Shown here: piece by piece, positions 18,402 to 28,270 of the stretch | Layout: each line of letters begins with the position of its first letter | How positions within the stretch are numbered: the first letter of the stretch is position 1 | The notes under the pieces: model-generated | What the model saw: the letters and a program-made list of their open reading frames with translations, nothing else | Databases searched by the model: none | Told to the model about the DNA's origin: nothing | Position numbers and translations under genes: made by a program | Assembly (NCBI GenBank): GCA_023269615.1 | Contig: JAHFSY010000010.1 | Span: 35,360-99,359, forward strand | Direction of reading: 5' to 3' | Origin: Verrucomicrobiota bacterium | Lineage (GTDB): Bacteria > Verrucomicrobiota > Verrucomicrobiia > JABWAM01 | DNA length: 64,000 nt

Positions 18402-18580
18402 GTCTCGCGCAAAGACGCAAAGGCGCAAAGGTCTGAAAGCTGATCCCACTGCAGTTTCCGAAGAGCATCAAAGCGTGCCATTTCGGTGGAAAGCGACGCT
18501 TTCCACCGAAATGGCACGCTTGGGATCGTGGCGCTGTCATATCTGCAGAAACTTTGCGCCTTTGCGCCTTTGCGCGAAAC
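18402..18580. repeat. Nested inverted-repeat element, family A copy 4
   Basis: The outer arms GCAAAGACGCAAAGGCGCAA and TTTGCGCCTTTGCGCGAAAC flank a perfect hairpin at 18472-18520 with 24-nt arms and a 1-nt loop. The stem centre is CATTTCGGTGG paired with CCACCGAAATG, again different from copies 1-3 but fully paired. It separates the glycosyltransferase stop from the start of the sugar phosphotransferase. Confidence 0.85.
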
Positions 18581-18637
18581 TCTCCGAAAATCCGTGTCAA
18601 TCTGTGTTTCATCTGTGGTTCAATCTTCCTTGTCTCA

Positions 18638-19813
18638 TTATCTTGTGATCATCGCTTGCTCGTACACCATTTCCAAGCGCTTCGCAGACTCTTTCCAAGT
18701 GAAATCTTTTTCAACCATTTCACGGGCGCTTCCCGCCAAACGTTCCTGCAAGGCTTCATCTCGAAGCAGCCTGATCACTTGACGGCTGAACTCCTCCGCT
18801 GTCTCCGCGATCAACAAGTGCTTCTCATTCTCAACCGCCGCTCCGCCCAGGGCTCTCGATGTGGCGACCACGGGGGTTCCCAAAGCCATCGCCTCCAGAA
18901 TCTTGAGTTGCATGCCGCTGCCCGCGCGCGTGGGTGAAACGGCGACCGACGCATCCTGAATGTGCGAGCGCAAATCAGGCACAGCACCGGTTACAACCAC
19001 CCCGGGAATATTCCCAAACTCAGAAACTCGACCCGTCGGATTGGCTCCTGCAATCAACAATCGCGAGCGTGGAAATTGAACGCGCACCAACGGGAACACC
19101 TCCTCCGCGAAGAAAACAGCCGCATCCACGTTGGGAAAATAATCCATGTTTCCGCTGAAAATAATGTCCTGGTTGCCCCGGCGCGTTCCCCGAAATCGAT
19201 AATCCTCGATAGCCACACCATTTGGCACGACGTGAATCGTCGCATGATCGCCAAGCGCTTTCTTGTCAACGGGTGAATTCACCATCTGCATGCTCGTTTT
19301 CTTGATGAGACACTGTTCATAACACGCCATTCGCCTGCCCTCCATGTCAAAGAGCCATGTCTTGGGCCACACCTCCCGCTCCGCCCTGCGAAACATGTTG
19401 AGGGAAAGCGCGTCCACAAAGTCAATCACTGAGGGAACACGCCCCAGGAAATCAAGCGTGGGGCCCATCCGTGCAAGTTGGACATGAGCAAGATCAAAGC
19501 GATCTGTTTGGACTGCATTTTCCACTGCTTCCGCAAAGTTCCGTGGACAAAAATAAAGCACCTGCAACGGCAACGATGCGACCTTGCGCTGAAAGATGCT
19601 TTTCACACCATCGGCGGAGCTCACCGCCACAGGGATGAACCGATCACACAACTCCCGCATTTTGTCCACGTCCACGGTGGCCGACGCATCACATGAAGCA
19701 ATCAGCGTGATCTCATGATGTTGCCGCAATTGCTTCAACAGATGATACGCCCGATGCGCATCCCCCTGCCGTTGGGCATGAGGAAACCGCGAAGCAATAA
19801 ACAACAAACGCAT
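18638..19813 (-). CDS. GT4-family glycosyltransferase
   Basis: GT-B enzyme of 391 residues beginning MRLLFIASRFPHAQRQGDAH. The pattern RFP...GD..R.YHLLK.L at the N-terminus resembles the exopolysaccharide sugar transferases of the TIGR03087 type. The C-terminal part includes IIFSGNMDYFPNVDAA and the E-rich region SGMQLKILEAMALGTPVV. It is flanked on both sides by repeat elements (families A and B), so it is likely a separate transcription unit or a recent insertion between repeats. The donor is unknown. Confidence 0.85.
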   Translation of the reverse strand: MRLLFIASRFPHAQRQGDAHRAYHLLKQLRQHHEITLIASCDASATVDVDKMRELCDRFIPVAVSSADGVKSIFQRKVASLPLQVLYFCPRNFAEAVENAVQTDRFDLAHVQLARMGPTLDFLGRVPSVIDFVDALSLNMFRRAEREVWPKTWLFDMEGRRMACYEQCLIKKTSMQMVNSPVDKKALGDHATIHVVPNGVAIEDYRFRGTRRGNQDIIFSGNMDYFPNVDAAVFFAEEVFPLVRVQFPRSRLLIAGANPTGRVSEFGNIPGVVVTGAVPDLRSHIQDASVAVSPTRAGSGMQLKILEAMALGTPVVATSRALGGAAVENEKHLLIAETAEEFSRQVIRLLRDEALQERLAGSAREMVEKDFTWKESAKRLEMVYEQAMITR

Positions 19814-19874
19814 TTTATTCAGAGACTTTGGCCACGGATGAACACGGATAAAACACGGATTGGATCGCCTGATT

Positions 19875-20094
19875 TTTTGACAGGATTAACATGATCCACA
19901 GGATTTCGGCATGGGATTCACAGGATTTTTCACGCATCAATTGCTGCGTGAAAAAGCTCGCCCTTCCAAACATTCCTCGAACATGTCCGTCTTTTCGCGC
20001 AGCAACGCTGCGCAAAAAGACAATCCTGTTGATCCCAACGCTGAAATCCGTCCGCTTCCGAAAATCCCGTTCATCCTGTAAATCCTGTCAAAAA
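19875..20094. repeat. Nested inverted-repeat element, family B copy 2
   Basis: Fills most of the 304-bp gap and shows no coding potential. The outer arms TTGACAGGATTAACATGATC (left, from about 19875) and the complementary CCTGTAAATCCTGTCAAAA (right, to 20094) enclose two hairpins. One at 19926-19955 has TTTTTCACGCA arms. The other, at 19990-20020, has GCGCAGC/GCTGCGC arms extended by near-complementary ends. Confidence 0.75.
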
Positions 20095-20117
20095 TTCCGA
20101 GTCCGTCCTCCATCTTC

Positions 20118-21278
20118 CTACCGCAGCACACTTTCATAGACCTTCAGTGTCTCGATTGCCGCCTGACGCCATGAGAACTTCTTTACCTGGGCATGGCCCT
20201 TGGCAATGAGATCCTGTCGCTGCACCGCATCAGATGCCAGGTGCTGCATGGCGCCGGCAATCTCGTCAACATCCAGCGGATTGACCATCAGTGCCGCATC
20301 AGCGGCCACCTCCGGAAGCGAGCCGGTCGGTGACGTGATCACCGGGGTTCCACACGCCATCGCCTCCAGCACGGGCAACCCAAAACCCTCATAAAGCGAA
20401 GGATAAACCAACATCTCAGCCGCATTATAGAGAGCCACCAGATCTTCCTCCGACACAAACCCGGCCATTATCACCTCATCCGCAACACCAAGTGCCTGGG
20501 CCAATTTCCGAAACGGAACCTGTCCCGACGGGGTCAGTCCCACCAGGACCAGCTGATACTTGCCAATCTCCTTCTGACGGAAGCGCGAATAGGCCTCGAT
20601 GATTCGCCCCGTATTTTTGCGAGGATCCACGGCCGCCAGCGCCAGGAGAAAAGGGCGATCCAATCCATATCGCATTCTCACACTGCTGAGAAGCGACGCC
20701 TCACTGATTTCACCGCAGGCAGCGTTGGCCGCGCCGTAAATGACTCGCACCTTGTCCATCGGCAAGCCCAGATGCGTTTCAATATCCCTGCCCGAATGCT
20801 GCGAGTCCGTAATGACCGCCGCCGCCCGTCGTGCGGCAGGCGGCACAACGCAGCGACGGTACTGCCGGCCAAGCCGCTGGTAGAGCGACGGAGATGCAGG
20901 CAGAACACTGCCCGGCAGCAGGTACATCACATCATGGATGGTCAACACCAGTTTGACGCGACTCGGCAGCCGCAACGGCGCCGTGTTGGCAGGGCAATGC
21001 AGCACGTCCACACCATCACGCGCCACAGCCAGCGGAAGGCTGATCTGTTCCCACACCGGATAAAGCTTGGGGGCAAGCACTACGACGGAAAAACGGGAAT
21101 CCCTGGGGACAAATCGGGCCGCCTGCGGATCATCAACATAAAGGAGCAGCGAAAACTCATGCGAAAGCTCAGCCATGGAAAACAGCAAATTGTAAATAAA
21201 TGTGCCCATCCCACGACGATAGACCACCAGGCGGGCATCCATGGCAACGACCAGGGAACGCATGTCCTCGCCAGACAT
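20118..21278 (-). CDS. GT4-family glycosyltransferase
   Basis: GT-B enzyme of 386 residues. The N-terminal part reads [20 protein letters not shown], a GxGxY-type acceptor loop typical of mannosyl- and rhamnosyl-type family 4 enzymes. The C-terminal part contains [20 protein letters not shown] and [21 protein letters not shown], the E-x7-E motif. ATG 21278 is chosen over ATG 21263 and the longer in-frame extension, because GAGG lies 5 nt upstream and it follows the Wzy-like gene stop by 11 bp. Confidence 0.87.
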   Translation of the reverse strand: MSGEDMRSLVVAMDARLVVYRRGMGTFIYNLLFSMAELSHEFSLLLYVDDPQAARFVPRDSRFSVVVLAPKLYPVWEQISLPLAVARDGVDVLHCPANTAPLRLPSRVKLVLTIHDVMYLLPGSVLPASPSLYQRLGRQYRRCVVPPAARRAAAVITDSQHSGRDIETHLGLPMDKVRVIYGAANAACGEISEASLLSSVRMRYGLDRPFLLALAAVDPRKNTGRIIEAYSRFRQKEIGKYQLVLVGLTPSGQVPFRKLAQALGVADEVIMAGFVSEEDLVALYNAAEMLVYPSLYEGFGLPVLEAMACGTPVITSPTGSLPEVAADAALMVNPLDVDEIAGAMQHLASDAVQRQDLIAKGHAQVKKFSWRQAAIETLKVYESVLR

Positions 21279-21289
21279 TGCGCCCTCGT

Positions 21290-22597
21290 TCACGATGATT
21301 GTGTCCCCGAATATTGCCGCATGGGTGTGTTTGAGGACCGAGGCGACGGCCATTTTGAAACAAACAGGTAGAGAACAATCGCAACCATAAGATTAAACAT
21401 CGCATTTGAAAGACTGTCTCTAAGCAATGAAATATAGCATGCAAATACAATGATGAAAATGCCAAACCACTGAAGATGCTGGTAAATGAGGATGCCATCG
21501 ACGCGTCCGGACAAGACTCCAAATATAATGGTGCATACGCAAACGCCACATATTCCAAAATTTAAATAAAGATCCCCCATATATGTTGGAGCCACGACAA
21601 ATCCAGCGTTGAACTGGTCAGGATAAAGCACGGACATATAATAACCAGCTGAGTTCTGCACCTTGTCAGGATATAAGCCCCGTGGTATGACCTTCAGTAC
21701 AAATGGCAGAAACAGCGTATTCCCATGCTGATATCCAAGCTTGTCCATGTTCTCTTTTATATCACGATACGCAGTCCACGGCGCAAGTTCACTTGTGAAG
21801 AGCGAATTCACGCGGGCAGTTCCTCCAAGCCGTTGGTCCCTGACAAGACCCACGTACACAAAAAAAAGCAACGCGAGCCCCATCAGGGCGATAAACTTCA
21901 GAGTAAAAACATTTTTTATGAGCTGTGTGCGGATGGCGAGATAAGTAATTGAACCATAAAACAGCCCTGCCCTGCTGAATTGAAGGATTGGAAACACAAT
22001 CAACCAGATGGCACACAGGCGAAGCACGGTGCGCTTTTTAAGATTATGACGGACAGGATCCACCGACACACCGCGCTGGGCGTTGACGCGCTCGACAAAC
22101 GTAGCCAGGCACACGATGGTGATCGTTGATACGACAAAGTTTAAGATTTGGTCCAAGGCCCCTCTTGCATTTAGTTTTCCGTAATCCTGAATGGTTGCCA
22201 CCAGCTTCAGGCCAGAATAGTATTCAACCATCCCATATGAAACAATGTCGCGTATGATAAGGACGCCAGTTGCACAAAACAGCGTCAACAACACTGGTTG
22301 CCAGATGCCATCCCTGCCAGCCGCTTCAGGCCTCGATATCGCAAGTGATTGAATGCTGCGTCGAGCCCATCGCATGCCAATGGAATATCCCCCCATAAAC
22401 AGAAGGAGAACGAGAATAAATTCGAGTGACCATTGATATATTTCATTCTGATCCGCGAAAAATACCAATGGCGCGAGATTATAGATGGCAAATGTATATG
22501 CAATAAACATATTTCGCAGCAAGAATGGCATCCTTACATTAATGAACGGCAGGCATATCAAGAACGCCCCCGCGATCATAAAATACTGCGCTTCCAT
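21290..22597 (-). CDS. Oligosaccharide repeat-unit polymerase (Wzy-like)
   Basis: Polytopic membrane protein of 435 residues with about ten to twelve hydrophobic segments. It has a large hydrophilic loop near the C-terminal third (LGGTARVNSLFTSELAPW to HGNTLFLPFVLKVIPRGLYP), the arrangement of Wzy/O-antigen polymerases. Sequence signatures of such proteins are weak, so the call is by topology and context. ATG 22597 overlaps the upstream GT2 stop as ATGA. The longer in-frame frame to 22774 is rejected because it lies wholly inside that gene. It would polymerise repeat units at the periplasmic face. Confidence 0.72.
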   Translation of the reverse strand: MEAQYFMIAGAFLICLPFINVRMPFLLRNMFIAYTFAIYNLAPLVFFADQNEIYQWSLEFILVLLLFMGGYSIGMRWARRSIQSLAISRPEAAGRDGIWQPVLLTLFCATGVLIIRDIVSYGMVEYYSGLKLVATIQDYGKLNARGALDQILNFVVSTITIVCLATFVERVNAQRGVSVDPVRHNLKKRTVLRLCAIWLIVFPILQFSRAGLFYGSITYLAIRTQLIKNVFTLKFIALMGLALLFFVYVGLVRDQRLGGTARVNSLFTSELAPWTAYRDIKENMDKLGYQHGNTLFLPFVLKVIPRGLYPDKVQNSAGYYMSVLYPDQFNAGFVVAPTYMGDLYLNFGICGVCVCTIIFGVLSGRVDGILIYQHLQWFGIFIIVFACYISLLRDSLSNAMFNLMVAIVLYLFVSKWPSPRSSNTPMRQYSGTQSS

Positions 22598-23574
22598 CAG
22601 TTGTGCACAATCGGACTCAGATCGCGGCCCACACTCGTTGCTTTGCCTGTAAACCTGGCCATGCTGCCGGTACCAAACCTGCCCTTTAGAAAATCCACAA
22701 CCCCCATGGCAATTGCATGAAAAGCACCCGGGCGACATCCACAAACGATCCAGGTCCGGAATAAAATGGCACAAAACGCCGGCAAAAACAGGATCCAGCC
22801 AATTCCACCTCCACGCTTGCTCATGAATAACAATCTGTTTCGAACACCCAGATATGTTGTCAATGCAGAATATGACCGCCCATCCGAAGATGAGGTGGCC
22901 GCCTTATGCCACACCCTGGCCTGTGGAACATAAAGCAGCTTGCAACCAGAATCCTTCGCCCTGAGACAATAGTCAATATCCTCAAAATATGCAAAATATT
23001 CTGGATCCAATAACCCGATGCGTTCAACGAGTGTTCGACGCAGCAGCATGGCGCAGCCGCTGATAAAACCCACCTCCTCAGCCTTGTCGTATTGACCAGA
23101 ATCAATATCACCGAATCCACGATGTCCAGCTTCAATGCGCCGGCCGTATATCCAGCTGCGCTTCGGGCCGGCAAACCATATCCTGTCGGGATGTTGATAA
23201 GACAGCACCTTTGGCCCAAATATATCCACCGATGAATGTCTCGCGGCAAATGGCATAAGCTCGTCCAGGAAATTGACATCCACTATGGTGTCATTGTTGA
23301 GCAACAAGATAAACTCCACCCCACGTTCCATCGCTTTCTGAATGCCAATGTTGTTGCCTCCTGCAAAACCATGATTGATTTTATTTTCAACCAGCTCGAC
23401 ATCAGGATATTCCTGCCTGATGCTTTTCGGTGACCCATCCGTGGATGCATTATCCACGACGATCACATGCACGGAAGCATGGTTTGCCTTTCGCAGGGAC
23501 GCCAGGCACTCGAGCGTGTCATGGCACCCATTCCAATTTAGAATGACGATGCAAACAGAGTTAAGATTCGACAT
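22597..23574 (-). CDS. GT2-family glycosyltransferase (GT-A)
   Basis: Inverting GT-A enzyme of 325 residues. The N-terminus VCIVILNWNGCHDTLECLAS is followed by VIVVDNASTDGS and ILLLNNDTIVD, where the DxD-equivalent binds the metal and nucleotide sugar. CAMLLRRTLVERIGLLDPEYF and FEDIDYCLRAKDSG match rhamnosyltransferase-like GT2 enzymes, with the ED catalytic-base motif. Its stop overlaps the Wzy-like start. A hydrophobic segment near the C-terminus may tether it to the membrane. Confidence 0.9.
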   Translation of the reverse strand: MSNLNSVCIVILNWNGCHDTLECLASLRKANHASVHVIVVDNASTDGSPKSIRQEYPDVELVENKINHGFAGGNNIGIQKAMERGVEFILLLNNDTIVDVNFLDELMPFAARHSSVDIFGPKVLSYQHPDRIWFAGPKRSWIYGRRIEAGHRGFGDIDSGQYDKAEEVGFISGCAMLLRRTLVERIGLLDPEYFAYFEDIDYCLRAKDSGCKLLYVPQARVWHKAATSSSDGRSYSALTTYLGVRNRLLFMSKRGGGIGWILFLPAFCAILFRTWIVCGCRPGAFHAIAMGVVDFLKGRFGTGSMARFTGKATSVGRDLSPIVHN

Positions 23575-23650
23575 TCAAATGAACTTCATTTATCGGGTCG
23601 CATTCAATGGCCGATAAGGTCACAACCCCATCGCCGCATTTGAGTAACAA

Positions 23651-24841
23651 CTACTGTTTGATCTTGTCAGCAAGGACCTGCTCCATGAGTTTTTCCAGCT
23701 TTGCTGCACTTTTTTCCCAGCTGAAATTTCTGACAACATACTGCCGCCCCTGTCTCGAAAACATCTCCCACTTGGCTGCGTTTAACAAATCCACAACCCG
23801 ATCCGCAAACAAGGCTGGATCATCAACCACCTGCAGATGCTCGCCGGAAGTCGCGGCAACACCGTGATTGCCCGCAGAGGTGGTGACCACCGGTGTGCCA
23901 CAGGCCATCGCCTCCAACACCTTGGTTTGCGTCCCAATTTTAAGCCGAACAGGGCAAACACTGACCATGGCACGGCGCAAATAAGGACAAATGTCGGGAA
24001 CAAAACCGGTGATTCTGATTTTCGGATTTTGACCCCACTTTCTCACGCTCTTTGCAGGCCTGTCGCCTACCAGCCATAGACTGGCGTCAGGTACATGCTG
24101 GCAAATTCGCGGGAAAATGTCGCGGCAAAAGAAGTCAACACCATCAACATTTGGAGGATGGAACATGTTTCCGGTGATTACGATCATCCCCTTCTCGCGC
24201 AGGACATTTTCGGAGGGGCAGAAGGCCTCAGTGTCAACACCATGAGGAATCCAATCCAGTTTTGCATGACCAAGAAGACTTCGATGTTCCGCGGCATCGG
24301 CTTCGGCAGTCAGGAGTACGCGATCAAATTGCTTGGCATGACTCATTTCATATCGCTTCATGCGTGTCATATTGATGCGTTGCCAGGCCCGTCCATACCA
24401 TGGACACGACGGGAGTGAGCGCTGTAAATGCAGGGTTTGCAGGTCCTCCAGACAGGCAAAAGTCACCCCGGCATACCCTGCCGGGCGAAATTGAAGCATG
24501 TGAGTCAATTGAAAGAGAGCCACGTCATAGACATTGCCCTCAAGCGCCCTCCGGACCTTGTTGAGCATTTCAACTGATTGATAGTAGGAAACAAGCGGCG
24601 GCAGATTTGAAAGGCTGCCCAGACTCTTGCCAAGGCGCGACTTCCAGCGTGGCAGGCAGACCGTTTCGATGCGCTGGCACCACCTTGTCAGATCTCCCAA
24701 CTCCGGAGCACGTTCCCTGGCAAACGAAAACAAATCGATGGAATGGCGTTGGGCGAGGTGCTTGATCCAATGATGGGCCATCAATGTGCTGCCAGTGCGC
24801 GGTGGATGGGGAAGGATGGGGGTTGCAAGCAGCAGCTTCAT
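23651..24841 (-). CDS. GT4-family glycosyltransferase
   Basis: GT-B enzyme of 396 residues beginning MKLLLATPILPHPPRTGSTL. It is similar in layout to the enzyme at 18.6-19.8 kb (TIGR03087-like): MIVITGNMFHPPNVDGVDFF parallels the FSGNMDYFPNVDAA segment there, and [19 protein letters not shown] forms the E-rich motif. The two are probably distant paralogues within one locus. Its start overlaps the stop of the double methyltransferase gene by 4 bp. Confidence 0.86.
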   Translation of the reverse strand: MKLLLATPILPHPPRTGSTLMAHHWIKHLAQRHSIDLFSFARERAPELGDLTRWCQRIETVCLPRWKSRLGKSLGSLSNLPPLVSYYQSVEMLNKVRRALEGNVYDVALFQLTHMLQFRPAGYAGVTFACLEDLQTLHLQRSLPSCPWYGRAWQRINMTRMKRYEMSHAKQFDRVLLTAEADAAEHRSLLGHAKLDWIPHGVDTEAFCPSENVLREKGMIVITGNMFHPPNVDGVDFFCRDIFPRICQHVPDASLWLVGDRPAKSVRKWGQNPKIRITGFVPDICPYLRRAMVSVCPVRLKIGTQTKVLEAMACGTPVVTTSAGNHGVAATSGEHLQVVDDPALFADRVVDLLNAAKWEMFSRQGRQYVVRNFSWEKSAAKLEKLMEQVLADKIKQ

Positions 24842-26748
24842 GATTTTTTGAACATCATTGCAATGACACCCTCTCCCGGCAGATCAGCAAGGTTTTCGAA
24901 ATTTCGAAATTCGCGGGCGAACGTGTAGGGCTCCTTCCATATCGGATAGTTCGGATCAGACCACCTTTTGTCGAGGTCCTTGCGGAGAAAGCCCACCTGA
25001 TTTTCTCCATGGATGGCAGTCTGGGCCGGCAAACCGGCAATGCTGAATATGTTTTCCTCGCAAAGTGCATGGTCGTAAAGCCGCTGGAAGAACGAAAAAC
25101 CATCGTTCTGTGGCACGGGCAATCCATACGCATTCACGTTGGTATATTGCTCAACCGCTTTCGCAGCACATGGCATCGACAACAGAAGAACGCCCCCAGG
25201 TTTCAACAGGCGCCACATTGTTTTAACCGCCATTTTATCATCCGGAATGTGCTCCAACACGGAAATGCACGTGATCAAGTCAAACGATTCATCTTCAAAT
25301 GGTGAAGTCTCAATGCGGCAGTCATGCAAGTGACACCGATTGCTCAGGCCACAAGCCCGGACAAGATCACCGGTGATAGCCAGGTCTCCGACATCAGGAT
25401 TGAGCAACTCAGCGGTCAGCCCGGGATTCTTGTCCAGCAATACTATGGGAAGCAATCTTGGAGACGACACATCAAGATAACGGCTGGATTTTACGCCGGA
25501 CAGCATGCGCCACATGAAATCAAACTCGAAATAGCGGGTTGATAGCATGGGCCAGAACATCATTTCATATATTTGTTTGTAAGAGACGGCGTTGCTTCCA
25601 CCGGTGAGAAATCGAAACGCCATGGCAAGGGCAAATCGACGAAAATTCAAGCCCGGAGCGTGTAATCTGGAAGCCAGGAACCAGTAGGCGGGTGACAGGA
25701 TGCTGCCTAGAAACGCCCTTTTGACCCTCCGCAAGGCGGAAGGTTTCCAAGCTCCAGGCACACGAATATATATTTTGCTGATGCGCGTGGAGCCCCCGTG
25801 AACGGCATCCTGCCCATGCAAGACATGAGTCGAAAGAGACCCGGGACCCGGCGTAAAAATGTAATTGAATGTTCCGGAATCAGCGCGCCTGGCCAGCACC
25901 CATCGTTTTATATCGGCAGGAGAGATGATGCGGGATTCACGATTCGCAGTCCGTGCCTCATAGCCATTTTTCCAAAACAACTCAAAAGTGGCAGCGTAGG
26001 TTGGATTGAGACCAGACGGGTGATATTCATTCAAACAAATCTCCATAAGCCATGTGTGACGCTTTTCCCGTATGGTTTTCTCAGCCCCTGACAACACACC
26101 ATACTCGGCCCCTTCCACATCAATTTTGACCAGAAGTCGCTTGCCCGCAAACCGTTCGCCCAGAAGAATATCAAGCGTGGTGGTTGGAATGGTTGAGCAA
26201 ACGCGACGTCTCTGCCCTCCCCCCCCGGACCAACCACTGATCAGCGATGCGCTTGTGCCAGAAGCGCCATAATGCACAGTGATGCCAGGCTGATCACTCA
26301 ATCCCAACGGGTACACCTCCACATCGTTGTACAAGTTTTCGCGAAGATTGAAGTAGAGTATGGAGAGATTTTTCTGTTGTGGCTCGATCGCGATGGTATG
26401 CCTGCCCCTGGAACGGGCCAGGCAAGTGTAAAGCCCAATGTTAGCCCCAACGTCAACGAACACCTGCGCGCCGCTCAAATGAGACTCTACAAGTCCCATT
26501 TCTTCGGGCTCGAACGTTCCAATCAGCATTTCGCGATGCGTATTGGAGTTTCCAGTGTGGAATTTAAAGCCATAACGGGTTGTAGTTTGTAGCAGCAAAC
26601 ACCTTGATGCCAGAAATGTGTCCCACACATCTCTCCAGTCATTTCGGATGTTGCTGATGGCGCGATGGACCCGCGTGTTGCGTATTGCCCGATGGATTCC
26701 GACCACGGCCGGAAAACGTTTTAGATATGCCTTCAGACCCTCAAGCAT
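24838..26748 (-). CDS. Double methyltransferase: FkbM-family domain fused to a second class I methyltransferase
   Basis: Protein of 636 residues containing two SAM-dependent domains. The first (about 90-280) is FkbM-like: VFVDVGANIGLYTCLA near 96, AIEPQQKN, and VKIDVEGAEYGVLSG. The second (about 410-580) has YLDVSS in place of a classic motif I and then FDLITCISVLEHIPDD and LLKPGGVLLLSMP. A linker of roughly 120 residues with basic and hydrophobic stretches joins them. FkbM enzymes O-methylate sugars, so the protein may methylate one or two positions of the glycan. The weak motif I of the second domain leaves its activity open. Confidence 0.82.
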   Translation of the reverse strand: MLEGLKAYLKRFPAVVGIHRAIRNTRVHRAISNIRNDWRDVWDTFLASRCLLLQTTTRYGFKFHTGNSNTHREMLIGTFEPEEMGLVESHLSGAQVFVDVGANIGLYTCLARSRGRHTIAIEPQQKNLSILYFNLRENLYNDVEVYPLGLSDQPGITVHYGASGTSASLISGWSGGGGQRRRVCSTIPTTTLDILLGERFAGKRLLVKIDVEGAEYGVLSGAEKTIREKRHTWLMEICLNEYHPSGLNPTYAATFELFWKNGYEARTANRESRIISPADIKRWVLARRADSGTFNYIFTPGPGSLSTHVLHGQDAVHGGSTRISKIYIRVPGAWKPSALRRVKRAFLGSILSPAYWFLASRLHAPGLNFRRFALAMAFRFLTGGSNAVSYKQIYEMMFWPMLSTRYFEFDFMWRMLSGVKSSRYLDVSSPRLLPIVLLDKNPGLTAELLNPDVGDLAITGDLVRACGLSNRCHLHDCRIETSPFEDESFDLITCISVLEHIPDDKMAVKTMWRLLKPGGVLLLSMPCAAKAVEQYTNVNAYGLPVPQNDGFSFFQRLYDHALCEENIFSIAGLPAQTAIHGENQVGFLRKDLDKRWSDPNYPIWKEPYTFAREFRNFENLADLPGEGVIAMMFKKS

Positions 26749-28252
26749 AAGCGGCTCTCTTTTTAGAAAATTCGACCAACAGCCAGCTTCTCAGGTAAGA
26801 GGCGGCCAAAGCCGATGCTGCAAATGAACACAACAACACAACCGACAAACAGGCGAACGACTGCATGCGCGGCAGCGGGCTGGCAATCAGCCAGCGTCCG
26901 ATACCGACGGAAAGGAGCGTGGCCGCCAGCGGCAGGCCGACATCCTGGCCCAACCAGCGCCACATCTCGCCCTTTAACAGGCGGTGATGTGTGAGCGGGA
27001 CGCTTATGAGGAAAGAAATACCATTCACCGCCACCCACACCGTGGCGGCACCAACCGCACCGTAGCGCGCCGTCATGTACATGATGGCCGGAACGAGGGC
27101 AATGACTGCGATGATGCCTTTATACAAAGCAAAGCTTGTCCACCCATGCGCCAGTTGCAGGGCATGAGGCACGTTCAGCAGGCCATTTAAAGCGGTGCCT
27201 ATCACCAGTATACGGGCAATGGGAGCCGTGTTCTGCGCTGTTTCGATACTGCCGGTCCACAACAGCAAAATGTCGAATGAGAAAAATGACAGCACCAGGG
27301 ACACGGGCAAAATAAGCGATGCCATCAATTGGGAGCCCTGATGGTACAACCGCTTGAGAGCTTGCTGATCATTGACGGCGACCATCGCTGAAAAGCGGGG
27401 AAACAGGGCGTTGAATATCGGGGTTATAAAAACATACAATCCACCCCCGACCAGGCTCGCCAGGGAATAGTAACCGAACATTGTAAGGTTCAATAGCTTG
27501 CTCAAAATTACTTTGTCCAACTGTGTCAGGATCAGGGATGAAATAACGATTCCGCCAACGCCCGCCGCGAAGCGCCAGATATTGTTGATGAGATAGGGGG
27601 CGAACCTCGGAGCGCGATCGGACGGCGGCAAACTTCGCCAGAGGAGGGACGTGATCAGGATCACATGAAGGGTGCTGATGATGATCTGCCATGCAAAGAA
27701 GGCGGTAATCGTCGGCGAGACCAGCCACAGGACCAACGCGGCGCCACCGTTGCTTAATGTGACGACCGCGATCCGAATCCCGTTCAAAAGCACCTGCCGT
27801 TGAAGCCCGATAAGGCCGCCTTGATAAAAACTCAGTGGCCATTGCAGAAAAGCCACCACGCCCATGATCATCACCGCATTTTGGATCACGAGCACTGGAA
27901 TGATGCTTGCCTTGATCCAGTACATGGCGATGAACGGAGCTGCGACAATAACCGCCGTGCCAATGACAATCCCGATGGTCCAGTATCCGATTTCCAATGT
28001 TCGCACCAGGTCACGCGCCTCTCCTGACTTATCCGGAAGCGCGGAATAGCGGGCCATTTCACGATTCATGGTATGGCTCAAACCAAAATCAAGCGCCTGA
28101 AATGAGACTTGCAGCATGGCATAGAAGCCGATCAATCCGTACGCTTCAACACCCAGGAACTTGATGTAGAGTGGAACGAAGGCAAACTGCATGAGTGCCG
28201 ACCATCCAAGTCCGGCAAAGTTTGCAATGATGTTGAGCTTCAAGCGACTCAT
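26741..28252 (-). CDS. O-unit flippase (Wzx/MOP family)
   Basis: Polytopic protein of 503 residues with about fourteen hydrophobic segments. The N-terminus MSRLKLNIIANFAGLGWSAL leads into FVPLYIKFLGVEAYGLIGFY, the characteristic start of PST/Wzx polysaccharide flippases. It would move lipid-linked repeat units to the periplasm for the nearby polymerase. Its stop region overlaps the start of the double methyltransferase gene by 8 bp. It is the second flippase in the window and has much clearer family character than the one at 15.3 kb. Confidence 0.87.
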   Translation of the reverse strand: MSRLKLNIIANFAGLGWSALMQFAFVPLYIKFLGVEAYGLIGFYAMLQVSFQALDFGLSHTMNREMARYSALPDKSGEARDLVRTLEIGYWTIGIVIGTAVIVAAPFIAMYWIKASIIPVLVIQNAVMIMGVVAFLQWPLSFYQGGLIGLQRQVLLNGIRIAVVTLSNGGAALVLWLVSPTITAFFAWQIIISTLHVILITSLLWRSLPPSDRAPRFAPYLINNIWRFAAGVGGIVISSLILTQLDKVILSKLLNLTMFGYYSLASLVGGGLYVFITPIFNALFPRFSAMVAVNDQQALKRLYHQGSQLMASLILPVSLVLSFFSFDILLLWTGSIETAQNTAPIARILVIGTALNGLLNVPHALQLAHGWTSFALYKGIIAVIALVPAIMYMTARYGAVGAATVWVAVNGISFLISVPLTHHRLLKGEMWRWLGQDVGLPLAATLLSVGIGRWLIASPLPRMQSFACLSVVLLCSFAASALAASYLRSWLLVEFSKKRAAYA

Positions 28253-28270
28253 GAATCAAGGTCCAGATTC

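Noticed and set aside
8941..18580. Family A considered as an insertion sequence
   Set aside because: No transposase, and no target-site duplication could be recognised around any copy.
8941..20094. Repeats considered as a CRISPR array
   Set aside because: Copies are kilobases apart, inverted inside, about 180 bp or longer, with genes between them and no cas genes.
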